The notes beneath the pieces are model-generated. The model did not search any database. It was not told the DNA's origin and saw only the letters and a list, made by a program, of their open reading frames with translations. 64,000 nucleotides of DNA from Autumnicola psychrophila (GTDB lineage: Bacteria; Bacteroidota; Bacteroidia; Flavobacteriales; Flavobacteriaceae): positions 310,001-374,000 of the forward strand of contig NZ_JAVRHN010000001.1 in the NCBI RefSeq assembly GCF_031846645.1. Direction: 5' to 3'. The first letter of the stretch is position 1; every line of letters starts with the position of its first letter. The translations under genes were made by a program, and so were the position numbers. This document shows positions 48,589-57,580 of the stretch, in pieces.

Positions 48589-51500
48589 ATGAAGCACTAT
48601 TGGTATTTATTGTGTGTCGTATTTTTACCTCACATTGGAGCAATGGCCAAAAACCATGAGCTATACTTGCCTAAAGCAGATACAGCTTTATCAATCCTGG
48701 ATAAACTTAACCAACAGACCACAGTTACAGGGCAGGTTACAGATGAAAATGGCGTACCTGTTTTAGGAGTTACAGTTTTCATTGAAGGTACTTCGACAGG
48801 TACGACTACAGATTTTGATGGTAATTACTCCATTGAAGTTCCGGATGAAAACAGTATTCTTGTTTTTACTTCCATAGGATTTAGCAGGAAGGAGGTTACC
48901 GTAGGAAACCAAAGTGTGATAGACATTTCTCTTGAACCCGACGTAACCTCTTTAAATGAAGTAGTTGTCACCGGTCTTGGTATTAAAAGAGAGTCCAAAA
49001 AACTCGGATATGCTGTCACCTCTGTAGATCCCGAAGAACTCACCAAGGGTAGAACTGTCAATGTAATGGAATCCCTGGAAGGCCAGGTTGCCGGCTTAAA
49101 TATTACCCCACCTGCAGCCGGGGCTGGTTCCAGCATGCAGATACGTCTTAGAGGGCAGTCTGCATTTGCTGGTGCCAGTAACTCACCTTTAATTGTTATC
49201 AATGGTCTTCCAATGGATCAAGGCGCAAGGGGAGCTAATGGCCGTGATAACAATAGAGATACGGGAGACAATTTACAAGGTATAAACCCGGACGATATTG
49301 AAAGTATGACTGTGCTTAAAGGTGCTACTGCAGCAGCAATTTATGGAGCCAGAGCGGCTAACGGAGCCGTTATAATCACCACCAAATCCGGTAGCCTAAA
49401 TCAGGGAATTGGGGTGGAATTTAATTCGAATATTACTTTTTCAAATCCACTAAATTTTATAGATGAAATAAGACAAACTCAATATGGCCAGGGAACTGGG
49501 GGTAATAGACCTCAGACTCAGGGTGAAGCCCAGAGTACAGGTCAATTTGGTTTTGGCGCAAGGTTAGATGGACAACCATCCATAAATTTTGATGGCGTGG
49601 AAAGGCCCTATAGAAATTACTCCGCTCCACTTTTTGACTATTTACGCACTGGAACGAATATTACCAATACGATTGGTTTATCTGGTGGAAATGAAAAAGG
49701 TAGTTTTCGTGCTTCATTTGCCAACACAAAGGCAGAAGGTATAACACCAGCGAATGAATATAAAAGGAGAATTTTTAATATTGGTGTGAATCAAAACATT
49801 ACGGATAAATTAAGTCTTCTCTTAAATGTTAACTATTCAAATGAAGAAAATATCAATCCTCCGGAAATTGGTACTCAAGGTCCTGGAGCAGCGAATTTCT
49901 TTAACAGACTTGCGAACTCCGTACCAGAATCGGCTTATGAGCAAAGTGCAATAGATCCAGAGACCGGAGCAGAACTTCGTACTAATGGATTTTTAGGAAC
50001 TATAAATAACCCTTACTATCAGTTACAAAAGGGCCAGTTTTATATTGATGACCGAAAAAAGTTACTCGGTACTGCTACTCTTAGATATGAGTTTACTGAC
50101 TGGTTATATTTGCAGGGTCGATATAACTACGATTACAGCACCACTTTTAATGAATCGAATTCACTTAATGGTGCTGGAGCTACCACTATTTTTGAAGGCG
50201 ATACCGGTTTTTACAGAGGGCAATATAATGTTGGACAACAACAAAGTACTGATATAAATGCTGATTTCTTGTTAGGAGCAAACCAGGAATTTGGAAAATT
50301 CTCAGTTGATGCGAGTTTTGGTGGGAACACCTGGAGGTCTAAATTTCAAAATCAATTCCAGTTCTCAAGGCTTTTTGTGGTGCCAGACTTGTACTCAATT
50401 TCAAATGGCACTAATTTTGAAACCGATAATGGTGTAAATCCATATAGCTTTAGTCAATTCCGGATTAATTCACTTTACGGATTGGCAGAATTTGGATTTA
50501 ATGATTTATTGTTTTTAAATGTTACCGGAAGACAAGACTGGTTCTCTGTACTAAACCCTGAAAATAATAGCGTGTTCTACCCTTCTGTTTCAGGAAGTTT
50601 TATCTTTTCAGAATTGGTGAATGGCCAGGATTGGTTGAATTATGGTAAGCTTAGAGGATCATGGGCAGAAGTGGGTAGTGTTAATGGAGTTGGCACCTAT
50701 GAAGGAGTGTTAAATTATTCCATTAATCCACCCCTAAATGGACAAACAACTGCGAGTGTTGCTGGAGGTTCTGCTCCCAACCGATTTTTACAGCCATTTA
50801 CAGTGACTGAAAAAGAGATTGGTATAGAAATGAGAATGTTCGATAATAGATTAAGGCTTGATGTAGGCGCATTCGATAAGGTTACTACAGATCAAATTTT
50901 AGATGTAAACATTTCCAATGCTTCAGGATACACTGAATCGAAGCAAAATATTGCATCCCTACGAAACAGTGGTTTGGAAACCTTGATTGAATATTCACCC
51001 ATTCGATCCGAAAATTTTAATTGGACCACCTCATGGAACAATGCTTATCTTTCTACAGAAGTATTAGATGTTGGTAATGACAGTGGTACTATACTTGTAG
51101 TATATTTTAATGGTACTGGGAATGAATTTCTTGGAGAACTCCGATATACTGAAGGGCTTCCTATGAATCAATTGTATACAAGAACCTACAGGCGAAATGA
51201 ACAGGGACAGATTTTAGTAAATGATGATGGTCGTTTGCTCGCAACAAACAGCAGTACACCGGGAGCTGAGGAAACTAACGGATTTTTACCAGTAGGTAGT
51301 TCGATTCCGAAGCATACTGGTGGATGGAATAATAACTTTAGCTACAAGAACTTCAATTTTAGTTTCTTAATTGATTATAAACTGGGCGGTACTGTGTTAT
51401 CTTCTACTCTTTTGAATATGACTAGACAGGGACATTCCAAACTTTCTTTGGATGGTCGTAGAGAGGGTGAAAATGGAATAATTGTTCCAAATAGTGTTTA

Positions 51501-51855
51501 TGAAAGTAACGGACAGACCAACACTACAGCGGTTTCCAATTTACAAGGCTTTTACGCTGATTATCGCAACCTTCAGATTGGCGATCCATTTACTTATAAG
51601 TCAGACTTTGTAAAGTTAAGAACCGTTTCTTTATCATATAATTTTACAGATATGTTGAGTAATGTAGCATCTTTAAAATTTGTAAAAGGACTAACTTTAA
51701 TGGCAGCCTGCAGAAATGTAGCCATACTTCATAAAGATTTACCAGGACTGGATCCTGAAGCAGTGCAATCATCTGGTGATTTTAGAGCCGGTTATGAGAA
51801 TGCTGCTCTTCCAACCACCCGCAACTATACTTTCAGTCTAAATTTAAAATTCTAG
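48589..51855 (+). CDS. SusC/RagA-family TonB-dependent transporter (no STN domain)
   Basis: 1088 residues. Signal peptide, then directly a carboxypeptidase-regulatory-like domain (TVTGQVTDENGVPVLGVTVF), a TonB box (LNEVVVTGLGIKRE), the plug (IRLRGQSAFAGASNSPLIVI, with VLKGATAAAIYGARAANGAV) and a barrel ending YTFSLNLKF. No STN domain, so it does not signal through FecR. The GLGIKRE variant of the TonB box goes with the SusD-like_2 partner encoded 3 bp downstream. It takes up an unknown ligand. Confidence 0.95.
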   Translation: MKHYWYLLCVVFLPHIGAMAKNHELYLPKADTALSILDKLNQQTTVTGQVTDENGVPVLGVTVFIEGTSTGTTTDFDGNYSIEVPDENSILVFTSIGFSRKEVTVGNQSVIDISLEPDVTSLNEVVVTGLGIKRESKKLGYAVTSVDPEELTKGRTVNVMESLEGQVAGLNITPPAAGAGSSMQIRLRGQSAFAGASNSPLIVINGLPMDQGARGANGRDNNRDTGDNLQGINPDDIESMTVLKGATAAAIYGARAANGAVIITTKSGSLNQGIGVEFNSNITFSNPLNFIDEIRQTQYGQGTGGNRPQTQGEAQSTGQFGFGARLDGQPSINFDGVERPYRNYSAPLFDYLRTGTNITNTIGLSGGNEKGSFRASFANTKAEGITPANEYKRRIFNIGVNQNITDKLSLLLNVNYSNEENINPPEIGTQGPGAANFFNRLANSVPESAYEQSAIDPETGAELRTNGFLGTINNPYYQLQKGQFYIDDRKKLLGTATLRYEFTDWLYLQGRYNYDYSTTFNESNSLNGAGATTIFEGDTGFYRGQYNVGQQQSTDINADFLLGANQEFGKFSVDASFGGNTWRSKFQNQFQFSRLFVVPDLYSISNGTNFETDNGVNPYSFSQFRINSLYGLAEFGFNDLLFLNVTGRQDWFSVLNPENNSVFYPSVSGSFIFSELVNGQDWLNYGKLRGSWAEVGSVNGVGTYEGVLNYSINPPLNGQTTASVAGGSAPNRFLQPFTVTEKEIGIEMRMFDNRLRLDVGAFDKVTTDQILDVNISNASGYTESKQNIASLRNSGLETLIEYSPIRSENFNWTTSWNNAYLSTEVLDVGNDSGTILVVYFNGTGNEFLGELRYTEGLPMNQLYTRTYRRNEQGQILVNDDGRLLATNSSTPGAEETNGFLPVGSSIPKHTGGWNNNFSYKNFNFSFLIDYKLGGTVLSSTLLNMTRQGHSKLSLDGRREGENGIIVPNSVYESNGQTNTTAVSNLQGFYADYRNLQIGDPFTYKSDFVKLRTVSLSYNFTDMLSNVASLKFVKGLTLMAACRNVAILHKDLPGLDPEAVQSSGDFRAGYENAALPTTRNYTFSLNLKF

Positions 51856-51858
51856 AAA

Positions 51859-53418
51859 ATGAAAATTACAAAACAATTTATACTCTTATTTGTTGCCTCT
51901 CTACTTATCGTAGGTTGCGATGATGATTTTGTCGAAGTCAATACCGACCCTTATGCAGTTAACGATGTCGACCCTGCTCTGCTATTTGGGGGAGCCCAAC
52001 GAATTGGAACTGGAAGTCTTCAGGCAGAAAATACTATTGTACAGCAGTTTGTAAACCCTTATAATCAGGGTGCTACTCTTGGCTTCAATTTCAATGCAGA
52101 TATTGATGGAGTAAATAATGGAATATGGAACGACGCCTATGGTGGTGATCTTCGAAATATTATACAGGCTTTAAACCTTCTGGATGAAGATACCGAGCGT
52201 ACTAACCTGGAGAATATGATCCGGATCTGGAAAGCACATATCTTTATGAGATTGGTCGATACTTATGGAGATGTACCTTATTTTGAAGCTGGAAGAGCGG
52301 TAAGTGATATTATTTTTTATCCTGTTTATGATGATGATGAGATAATTTATGAAAATTTACATGCTGAAATTACCGATGCAGTGGCTTCATTTAACCCCAA
52401 TGGAGAGTTTGTCTCTGAAGATCTTTTTTATGGTGAGAATGGTTCAAATCCAACAAATTCCGCATCAGCGCAGGTGGAGAAATGGAGAAAACTGGGTAAT
52501 TCGCTATTATTGAGATTAGGTATGCGCTATTCCGAACTCAATCCTTCCAAGGCTGAATCAATTGTTTCAGAAGCTCTTAATGGAGGGGTTATGACTTCAA
52601 ATGATGATAATGCGTATATAGTTCTTGATGGAATTAGAAATGTTAATGGACGCAATAATCTCTTACGTGATTTTCCATTTTTCTATTATGCTGCAGAACC
52701 ATTCGTGGATCAATTAAAATCTACTAATGATCCCAGAGGTACGTATATATTGGCAACCTATGATGACCCGGGAGCAATCGTAAATGATCCAGAGCCAGAC
52801 ACCGATTTGGACAATCAATTTGGTGTTCCAATTGGGGTAACAGATGTGGAATTAAGAGATACTTCTCTGGGCTATAGAGGTGCAAGAGGTGCAGGCTTAG
52901 ACTATTCTCAATTCAATGTTTACTCTGTATTATCTCCCGCAGCTCCAGAGGAGTATGTAACATACCCGCAAACCGCTTTGCTGCTGGCAGAGGCTGCATA
53001 TAGAGGATGGATAGATGGGGATGCTCAGGAATATTACGAAGAGGCTATAACTGCACATATGCAAATGTATGAGATCTATCCAAATACCGCTTCAATTACA
53101 ATGTCAGAAATTGAATCTTATCTCAACGAACCGGAAGTAGCGTATGATGAATCCAATGCTCTTGAATTAATTAATACACAATATTGGATTGTTAGCTTTA
53201 CAAATGCAGCTGAAGCGTTTGCCAATTTCAGAAGAAGTGGTTATCCTAATTTAAATCCTAATACTTTTAATGATGATTTAGTAGCCGGAGGTGGGTTTGC
53301 AAATAGATTTTCCTATCCAGATCGTGAGTCTTCGGCAAATGCAGAAAACTACTCAGCTGCAGCCGCAGCTATAGGTGGAGATAATTTGATTTCAAGAGTT
53401 TTTTGGGATATTGAATAA
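51859..53418 (+). CDS. SusD-like (SusD_2 group) outer-membrane lipoprotein
   Basis: 519 residues with lipoprotein signal (LLIVGC, Cys20) and then the group's FVEVNTDPYAVNDVDP segment. Helical core motifs include IWKAHIFMRLVDTYGDVPYF and EKWRKLGNSLLLRLGMRYSE; the C-terminus has FANFRRSGYPNL and SRVFWDIE. Proteins of this group pair with SusC lacking STN, as here. A good terminator follows 53 bp downstream. Confidence 0.94.
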   Translation: MKITKQFILLFVASLLIVGCDDDFVEVNTDPYAVNDVDPALLFGGAQRIGTGSLQAENTIVQQFVNPYNQGATLGFNFNADIDGVNNGIWNDAYGGDLRNIIQALNLLDEDTERTNLENMIRIWKAHIFMRLVDTYGDVPYFEAGRAVSDIIFYPVYDDDEIIYENLHAEITDAVASFNPNGEFVSEDLFYGENGSNPTNSASAQVEKWRKLGNSLLLRLGMRYSELNPSKAESIVSEALNGGVMTSNDDNAYIVLDGIRNVNGRNNLLRDFPFFYYAAEPFVDQLKSTNDPRGTYILATYDDPGAIVNDPEPDTDLDNQFGVPIGVTDVELRDTSLGYRGARGAGLDYSQFNVYSVLSPAAPEEYVTYPQTALLLAEAAYRGWIDGDAQEYYEEAITAHMQMYEIYPNTASITMSEIESYLNEPEVAYDESNALELINTQYWIVSFTNAAEAFANFRRSGYPNLNPNTFNDDLVAGGGFANRFSYPDRESSANAENYSAAAAAIGGDNLISRVFWDIE

Positions 53419-53470
53419 ATAAATAAGATGTTGTAATTGTAATCAATAATTGAGCTCGTTAGCTTGTTTT

Positions 53471-53506
53471 AAGTGGCGATGTAATTATTATATCGCCACT
53501 TTTTTA
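53471..53506 (+). terminator. Rho-independent terminator after susD
   Basis: AAGTGGCGAT, an 11-base loop, ATCGCCACTT, then TTTT. Ten pairs with four G-C pairs and a U-tract: a strong intrinsic terminator closing the second sus unit. Confidence 0.85.
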
Positions 53507-53539
53507 TTACTGGTCTCCTTCCAATCTACGAACTGGTTA

Positions 53540-54390
53540 AAAGTAGAAAATCCGAGCTATTTCTTTTCTCTCGATGTACTCCATTGGGAGATCTTCCTAT
53601 AAATTATGTGGCCTAAAACCATTATAATCTTCTCTCCAATGATCAATTTTCTCCTGGACATCTTCTATGCAAAAAAACCATTTAATGTTTAAACACTCAT
53701 CTCTAAATGACCCCTTAAAGCTTTTAATTAAAGGATTATCTGTAGGTTTTCCAGGTCTTGAGAAGTCCGGTTCTATTTTATTTTCGTAAGCCTATTTATC
53801 CAATACTTTACTAATAAACTCGCTTCCGTTATCTACCTATATTCCTTTCAGATTTTGTTTATTTTCAAAGGTAAAACTTTCCATTACTTGTACCTAATCA
53901 CTTCCTTTTACTAATTTTCCAGCTTAAATCGCAAGACATTTTCGACTATAATTATCCACTATAGTTAAAGCCCTAAATCGGGACCCATCATACAGCTGAT
54001 CACAGACAAAATTCATGCTCCAGCACTAGTGTAAACTAGAGGCATTTCCTTCAGTAGGTTTTCTCTTGGCAGCGGAACGATGCGTTTTTAGACGTTTGGA
54101 TCTGAGCTTAAGTCCTTCTTCACATTAGACCCTATTCACCCTTTTATGGTTCTCAGAAACCATAGCGAACCCCAGTATCGGTGATCTCCCTCATTCCCAT
54201 ACGGAGCAACTCATTACCGCGTTAGATATTTTTGTAATGGAAAACACTCTTGAAGAGCAGTACCAAGTGACAACAGCGATTAATAGAGATATCATACTCC
54301 ATTCAAATATTACCGACCAACTCCCGCCTTTTGCGCTCTTCTCAGTATTTTCAATAGGTACAGACATTAATTATTTTAAGGTAACCTTTT
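53540..54390 (-). pseudogene. IS3-family transposase OrfB remnant
   Basis: On the reverse strand one can follow an OrfB of the IS407-like type: MREITDTGVRYGF, NHKRVNRV, CEEGLKLRSKRLKTHRSAAK, SMNFVCDQLYDGSRFRAL, DNGSEFISKVLDK, DFSRPGKPTDNPLIKSFKG, FRDECLNIKWFF, EKIDHWREDYNGFRPHNL. Numerous stops and shifts interrupt it, and the catalytic Glu has become Lys (LIKSF instead of LIESF). An old, dead insertion with no clear termini. Confidence 0.82.
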
Positions 54391-54657
54391 AGTTATCTTC
54401 AAGTTGGACTTATATACTTTATACATCTATGCCGTAGAGGGCTTTCATCGCAAAATCTAAAAAATTACCAAAAAGGTGCTTTTACTAATAGTATGTCACT
54501 ACTCAAGCTAATCTATCTGACTACAAGAAATTGAGAAGAAAAGGACCGTTCCTTTGTATAACTGGAGCCTTATGGATATTCAGGTGATGCTGACCCCCGT
54601 TCAGGCCATACTGACCCCTCTAGAGATTTTGGTCAAAAAGATAAGTTAATGACAATA

Positions 54658-55377
54658 TTACAGTTTTTTTCTAAGACTTTCTCCCTTAAGTTCTATTCAA
54701 TGGGAGGTGTATACCAGACGGTCTAAAATAGCATCGGCTATGGTAGCTTCTCCAATAATATCATACCAGCTTCCCACTGGTAATTCACTGGCAATAATGG
54801 TTGATGATTTTCCGTGCCTATCCTCAATGATTTCCATCAGATCCATTTGTTGTTTCTTGTCCAGATGAGCCAGACCAAAATCATCCAAGATCAATAGGCT
54901 GGCCTTAGCCAGTTTATCAAAGAACTTCAGGAAGCTTCCATCAATACAGGCCATTTTAGTTTTCATCAGTAATTTCTGTGTATTGAAGTACAGTATCTTA
55001 TTCCCCTGGCTACAGGCCTGGTGTCCTAAAGCCGAGGCAAGGAAGCTTTTGCCGCAGCCTGTGGCACCGGTAATTAATACCGATTCCCCTTTTTCCAAGT
55101 ATGTTCCGGTAGCCAGGTCGGTGATCTGGTCTTTATTGATTCCCCTGGCGGTTTCCAGGTTTAATTCTTCTATGGTAGCCTGGTAACGGAACTGGGCACT
55201 TTTCTTCAGGCGTTCAAAACGCCGGTGGGTACGTTCTTCGGCTTCGGCCTGTAATAATACTTCTAAACCTTCCCCCAGGGATAGCTCGTGGTGTTGCCGG
55301 GTTTCTATCATAGCTTTCCAGCTTCGGTGCATTCCCCCGAGCCGGAGTTGTGATAATTAGTTTTCAATGGTGTTCAT
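54658..55377 (-). pseudogene. istB: IS21 IstB ATPase with two nonsense codons
   Basis: The full-length frame would run from ATG at 55377 (MNTIEN) to a stop at 54658, 239 codons. It has a TAA at codon 7, probably from CAA, and a TGA at 54697-54699, probably from CGA, before IELKGESLRKKL. Between them 211 codons are open from an internal ATG (MHRSWKAM) and hold Walker A (GATGCGKS) and Walker B (LLILDDFGLA). A shortened protein might be made, but it lacks both conserved ends. Partner of istA 20 bp upstream. Confidence 0.88.
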
Positions 55378-55397
55378 GTGATATTTGATTTTAATAG

Positions 55398-56944
55398 TTA
55401 CTTATTATAAAAAGAAGCCCCGCGGATATTCCCATGAGTGGGCAGGGATTTTACCTTTTGTTCCTCCTGATAGTCGGTCATCCGGTTCTCCAGGACCTGC
55501 TTTAAGAACCGGTAAGAATACTGCCCATGGTCCAGGGCAATTCCACAGGCTTTAATAAAGCTTTCCCTATTAGTTTTCCGGGACAGGTTCAATATGCCAT
55601 CACAGGTTTTGTAGAGCTGCTCGGAGTATTTGTTCTGTTTGAACAAGGCTTCCATGTACCGGTAAAGTTCTTCAGAGTGGTTATACCCACGCTGCAGGTA
55701 ATATGTGGGGCTAAGCTCTTTATAATACTGGTGGTGGGAACACAGGTGTTCTTTCCGGATGGTATAACCTGCTTTTTTTTGGTTCCTGGGATGCGTGGCA
55801 ATAAGGCCTACTTTATGGTAGATCCTCACCAGCAATCGGGTGTAGACTACCTTGACCTTCATGCCAATGTAGGTATAGGGAACGCTGTAATAGTGTTTGT
55901 CCATTCCCAGGTAAATATGATTGTTCTTGGCCACTTTATGTTCCCTGTAATATTTGATCTCGAAGGCTGTTTCCGATAAAGGCTGCAGGGTATGTTTTTC
56001 ATCGGCCAGGAACTTTTCTTCCCTACAGTAATCCTTCTGCTGCATCCGGGTCTGGTTATGCTCCCTGACCTTTTGGGCAATGGCTTTGTTCAAAGAAGGA
56101 AGGTCAAAGAAAGTGAGCTTGCGAAGCTTGGCATATACCCGGCTGTAGATCAGCTTCACCTGGTTCTCCACTAAACCTTTGTCCTGAGGCTTTCTGGGAC
56201 GTGCCGGGGTAACAGAAGTGCCATAGTGATTGGCAAAGTCTTCCAGGGCACGATTGAGTTCAGGCTCATAGGGATTGGCTTTTATTACTGCCGATTTTAG
56301 GTTATCCGGAATCAAGGTTTGGGGAACTCCGCCAAGATCTTTTAAACAACAGCCAACTGCATAAATAAAATCTTCCAATTTCTGACTGGGCACGGCCAGG
56401 GCAAAGCAATAATCGGAATAAGGCAGACAGGCAACAAATACCTGGACCTTGATTTCCTCCCCGGTATCCCTATCAATATAAGATAAAGTCTTTCCGGCGT
56501 AATCAATAAAAAGCTTGTCCCCAGCCTTATGGTCCAATACCATGGAGGGTTTCCCACTGCGCAGGTATTGCTGGAGGTGCCAGCAGAACTGGCCATAGCT
56601 ATAGGGATAAGGATTTCCTGTTTTATACTCCTCCCAGAGCAACTGCCGGGTAACACCTACTTTTTTAAGCTCTTTGCTGTAGTATTCCAGCTGTGTCTTA
56701 AGATGCTCGTAGCGCTCGTCTTTGTAAGCTGGGTTTCCGGGCCATATTTTCCCTTCCAGTACCGGGTCTTCCATTGCCAATAGAGCTTCAATTGAAAGAT
56801 CGCCTGCACGTGCCTTCTTTATATATCCTTTTACAGTATTCTTGCTGATCGAGAGGGTTCTGGCAATGGTTATATGCCCTTGCCCTTTTTGTGCATACGA
56901 AGTATTTGCTTTACCTGACTCATTCGTTTTGGTTTTCCGGCCAT
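55398..56944 (-). pseudogene. istA: IS21 IstA transposase with N-terminal frameshift
   Basis: Starts MAGKPKRMSQVKQILRMH, then loses one base at about codon 20 (after GKGI) and runs into TAA. In the next frame the protein continues (ITIARTLSISKNTVKGYIKK and on) through the DDE integrase core (DHKAGDKLFIDYAGKTLSY with Asp, GGVPQTLIPDNLKSAV with Asp, KGLVENQVKLIYSRVY with Glu) to NIRGASFYNK. The long open part from 56780 has 460 codons. The helix-turn-helix that finds the IS ends is thus cut from the catalytic part. Confidence 0.88.
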
Positions 56945-57260
56945 TACTTATCTTTTGATGGTATCCATCAAATAAACCAAAACCAATACAAAAAGCTGGG
57001 GGGCAACATGCTCCTAAATAATTTTTCCAGTCAGCTTTTTTTTTCTACAAGGGGTCAGCATCCGCCGGAATAACAGATACCTAAAAAGGTGGGCTTCAGA
57101 GGGGTCAGCTTAGTCCTGAATATCCACCTTACGATTTAGCAATTTTATATCATTTTGGAGACAGTATATCGCTGGTCATAAACGCCAATTCCTTTACGGT
57201 TAGCCCCAGAGGAATTGAAATATCAGACAGAGCTTAATTTACAGACCCTACAGGTACAAT

Positions 57261-57580
57261 TCTGTTCAAAAAAAGCATCATGCACCTCGTTTTACAGAAG
57301 GCATGACTCATTTTTAAGTTTTTGTTTCCTTTTAAAGGTTGGACCTGACATAAGTAGTATTCGTTTTTTAGCAGAACCCTTAAGGGCTCGATCACACCAC
57401 TGGAACTTTTAAAGGCGAAAATTTTCGCTGAAAAATAATAGAAAAACGCCTGACATTTACTTCAGAGAAATGAAGAATATTTGGACTTTTTCTTCATTTA
57501 GTGTAGAAATCATGATTGACAGTAATGCATTGATATTTTACTGATCGGATTTCTAACCACAACTAAAGTATTACTGGATT
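57261..57580. other. Gap downstream of the HTCS gene
   Basis: No gene. The sequence beyond the IS256 remnant end shows nothing recognisable. No strong terminator hairpin was found for the HTCS gene. Confidence 0.4.

Larger units (their letters stand above)
54573..57126 (-). mobile_element. IS21-family insertion sequence with 5-bp target duplication (copy C)
   Basis: 2554 bp. Its termini are perfect inverted repeats TGGATATTCAGG / CCTGAATATCCA, starting TG and ending CA, flanked by the direct repeat CCTTA (54568-54572 and 57127-57131). Inside each end are repeated CTGACCCC boxes: two at the istB side (54588-54618), three at the istA side (56995-57110). It carries istA then istB leftwards. Both genes are now damaged, so the element is probably immobile unless another copy in the genome supplies the proteins. 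Confidence 0.93.
54415..57260 (+). pseudogene. IS256-family transposase C-terminal remnant, split by IS21
   Basis: 54415-54572 encodes, with lesions, the tail seen in better form at 62.34-62.47 kb (NAVEGSHRQIRK, GAFTN, MSLLKL, TRNIEKKW). It ends in ACTGGAGCCTTA. After the IS21, 57127-57260 continues with CCTTACGATTTAGC and the same non-coding right end as at 62.48-62.60 kb (GTTAGCCCCAGAGGAATT). The uninterrupted copy at 62.5 kb gives the pre-insertion sequence GGAGCCTTACGATTTAGC, so the IS21 joined after the remnant was already decayed. Confidence 0.85.

Noticed and set aside
54588..54618. Repeated CTGACCCC boxes considered as CRISPR-like or iteron repeats
   Set aside because: They recur only at the IS21 ends, spaced as transposase-binding sites; no cas or replication genes.
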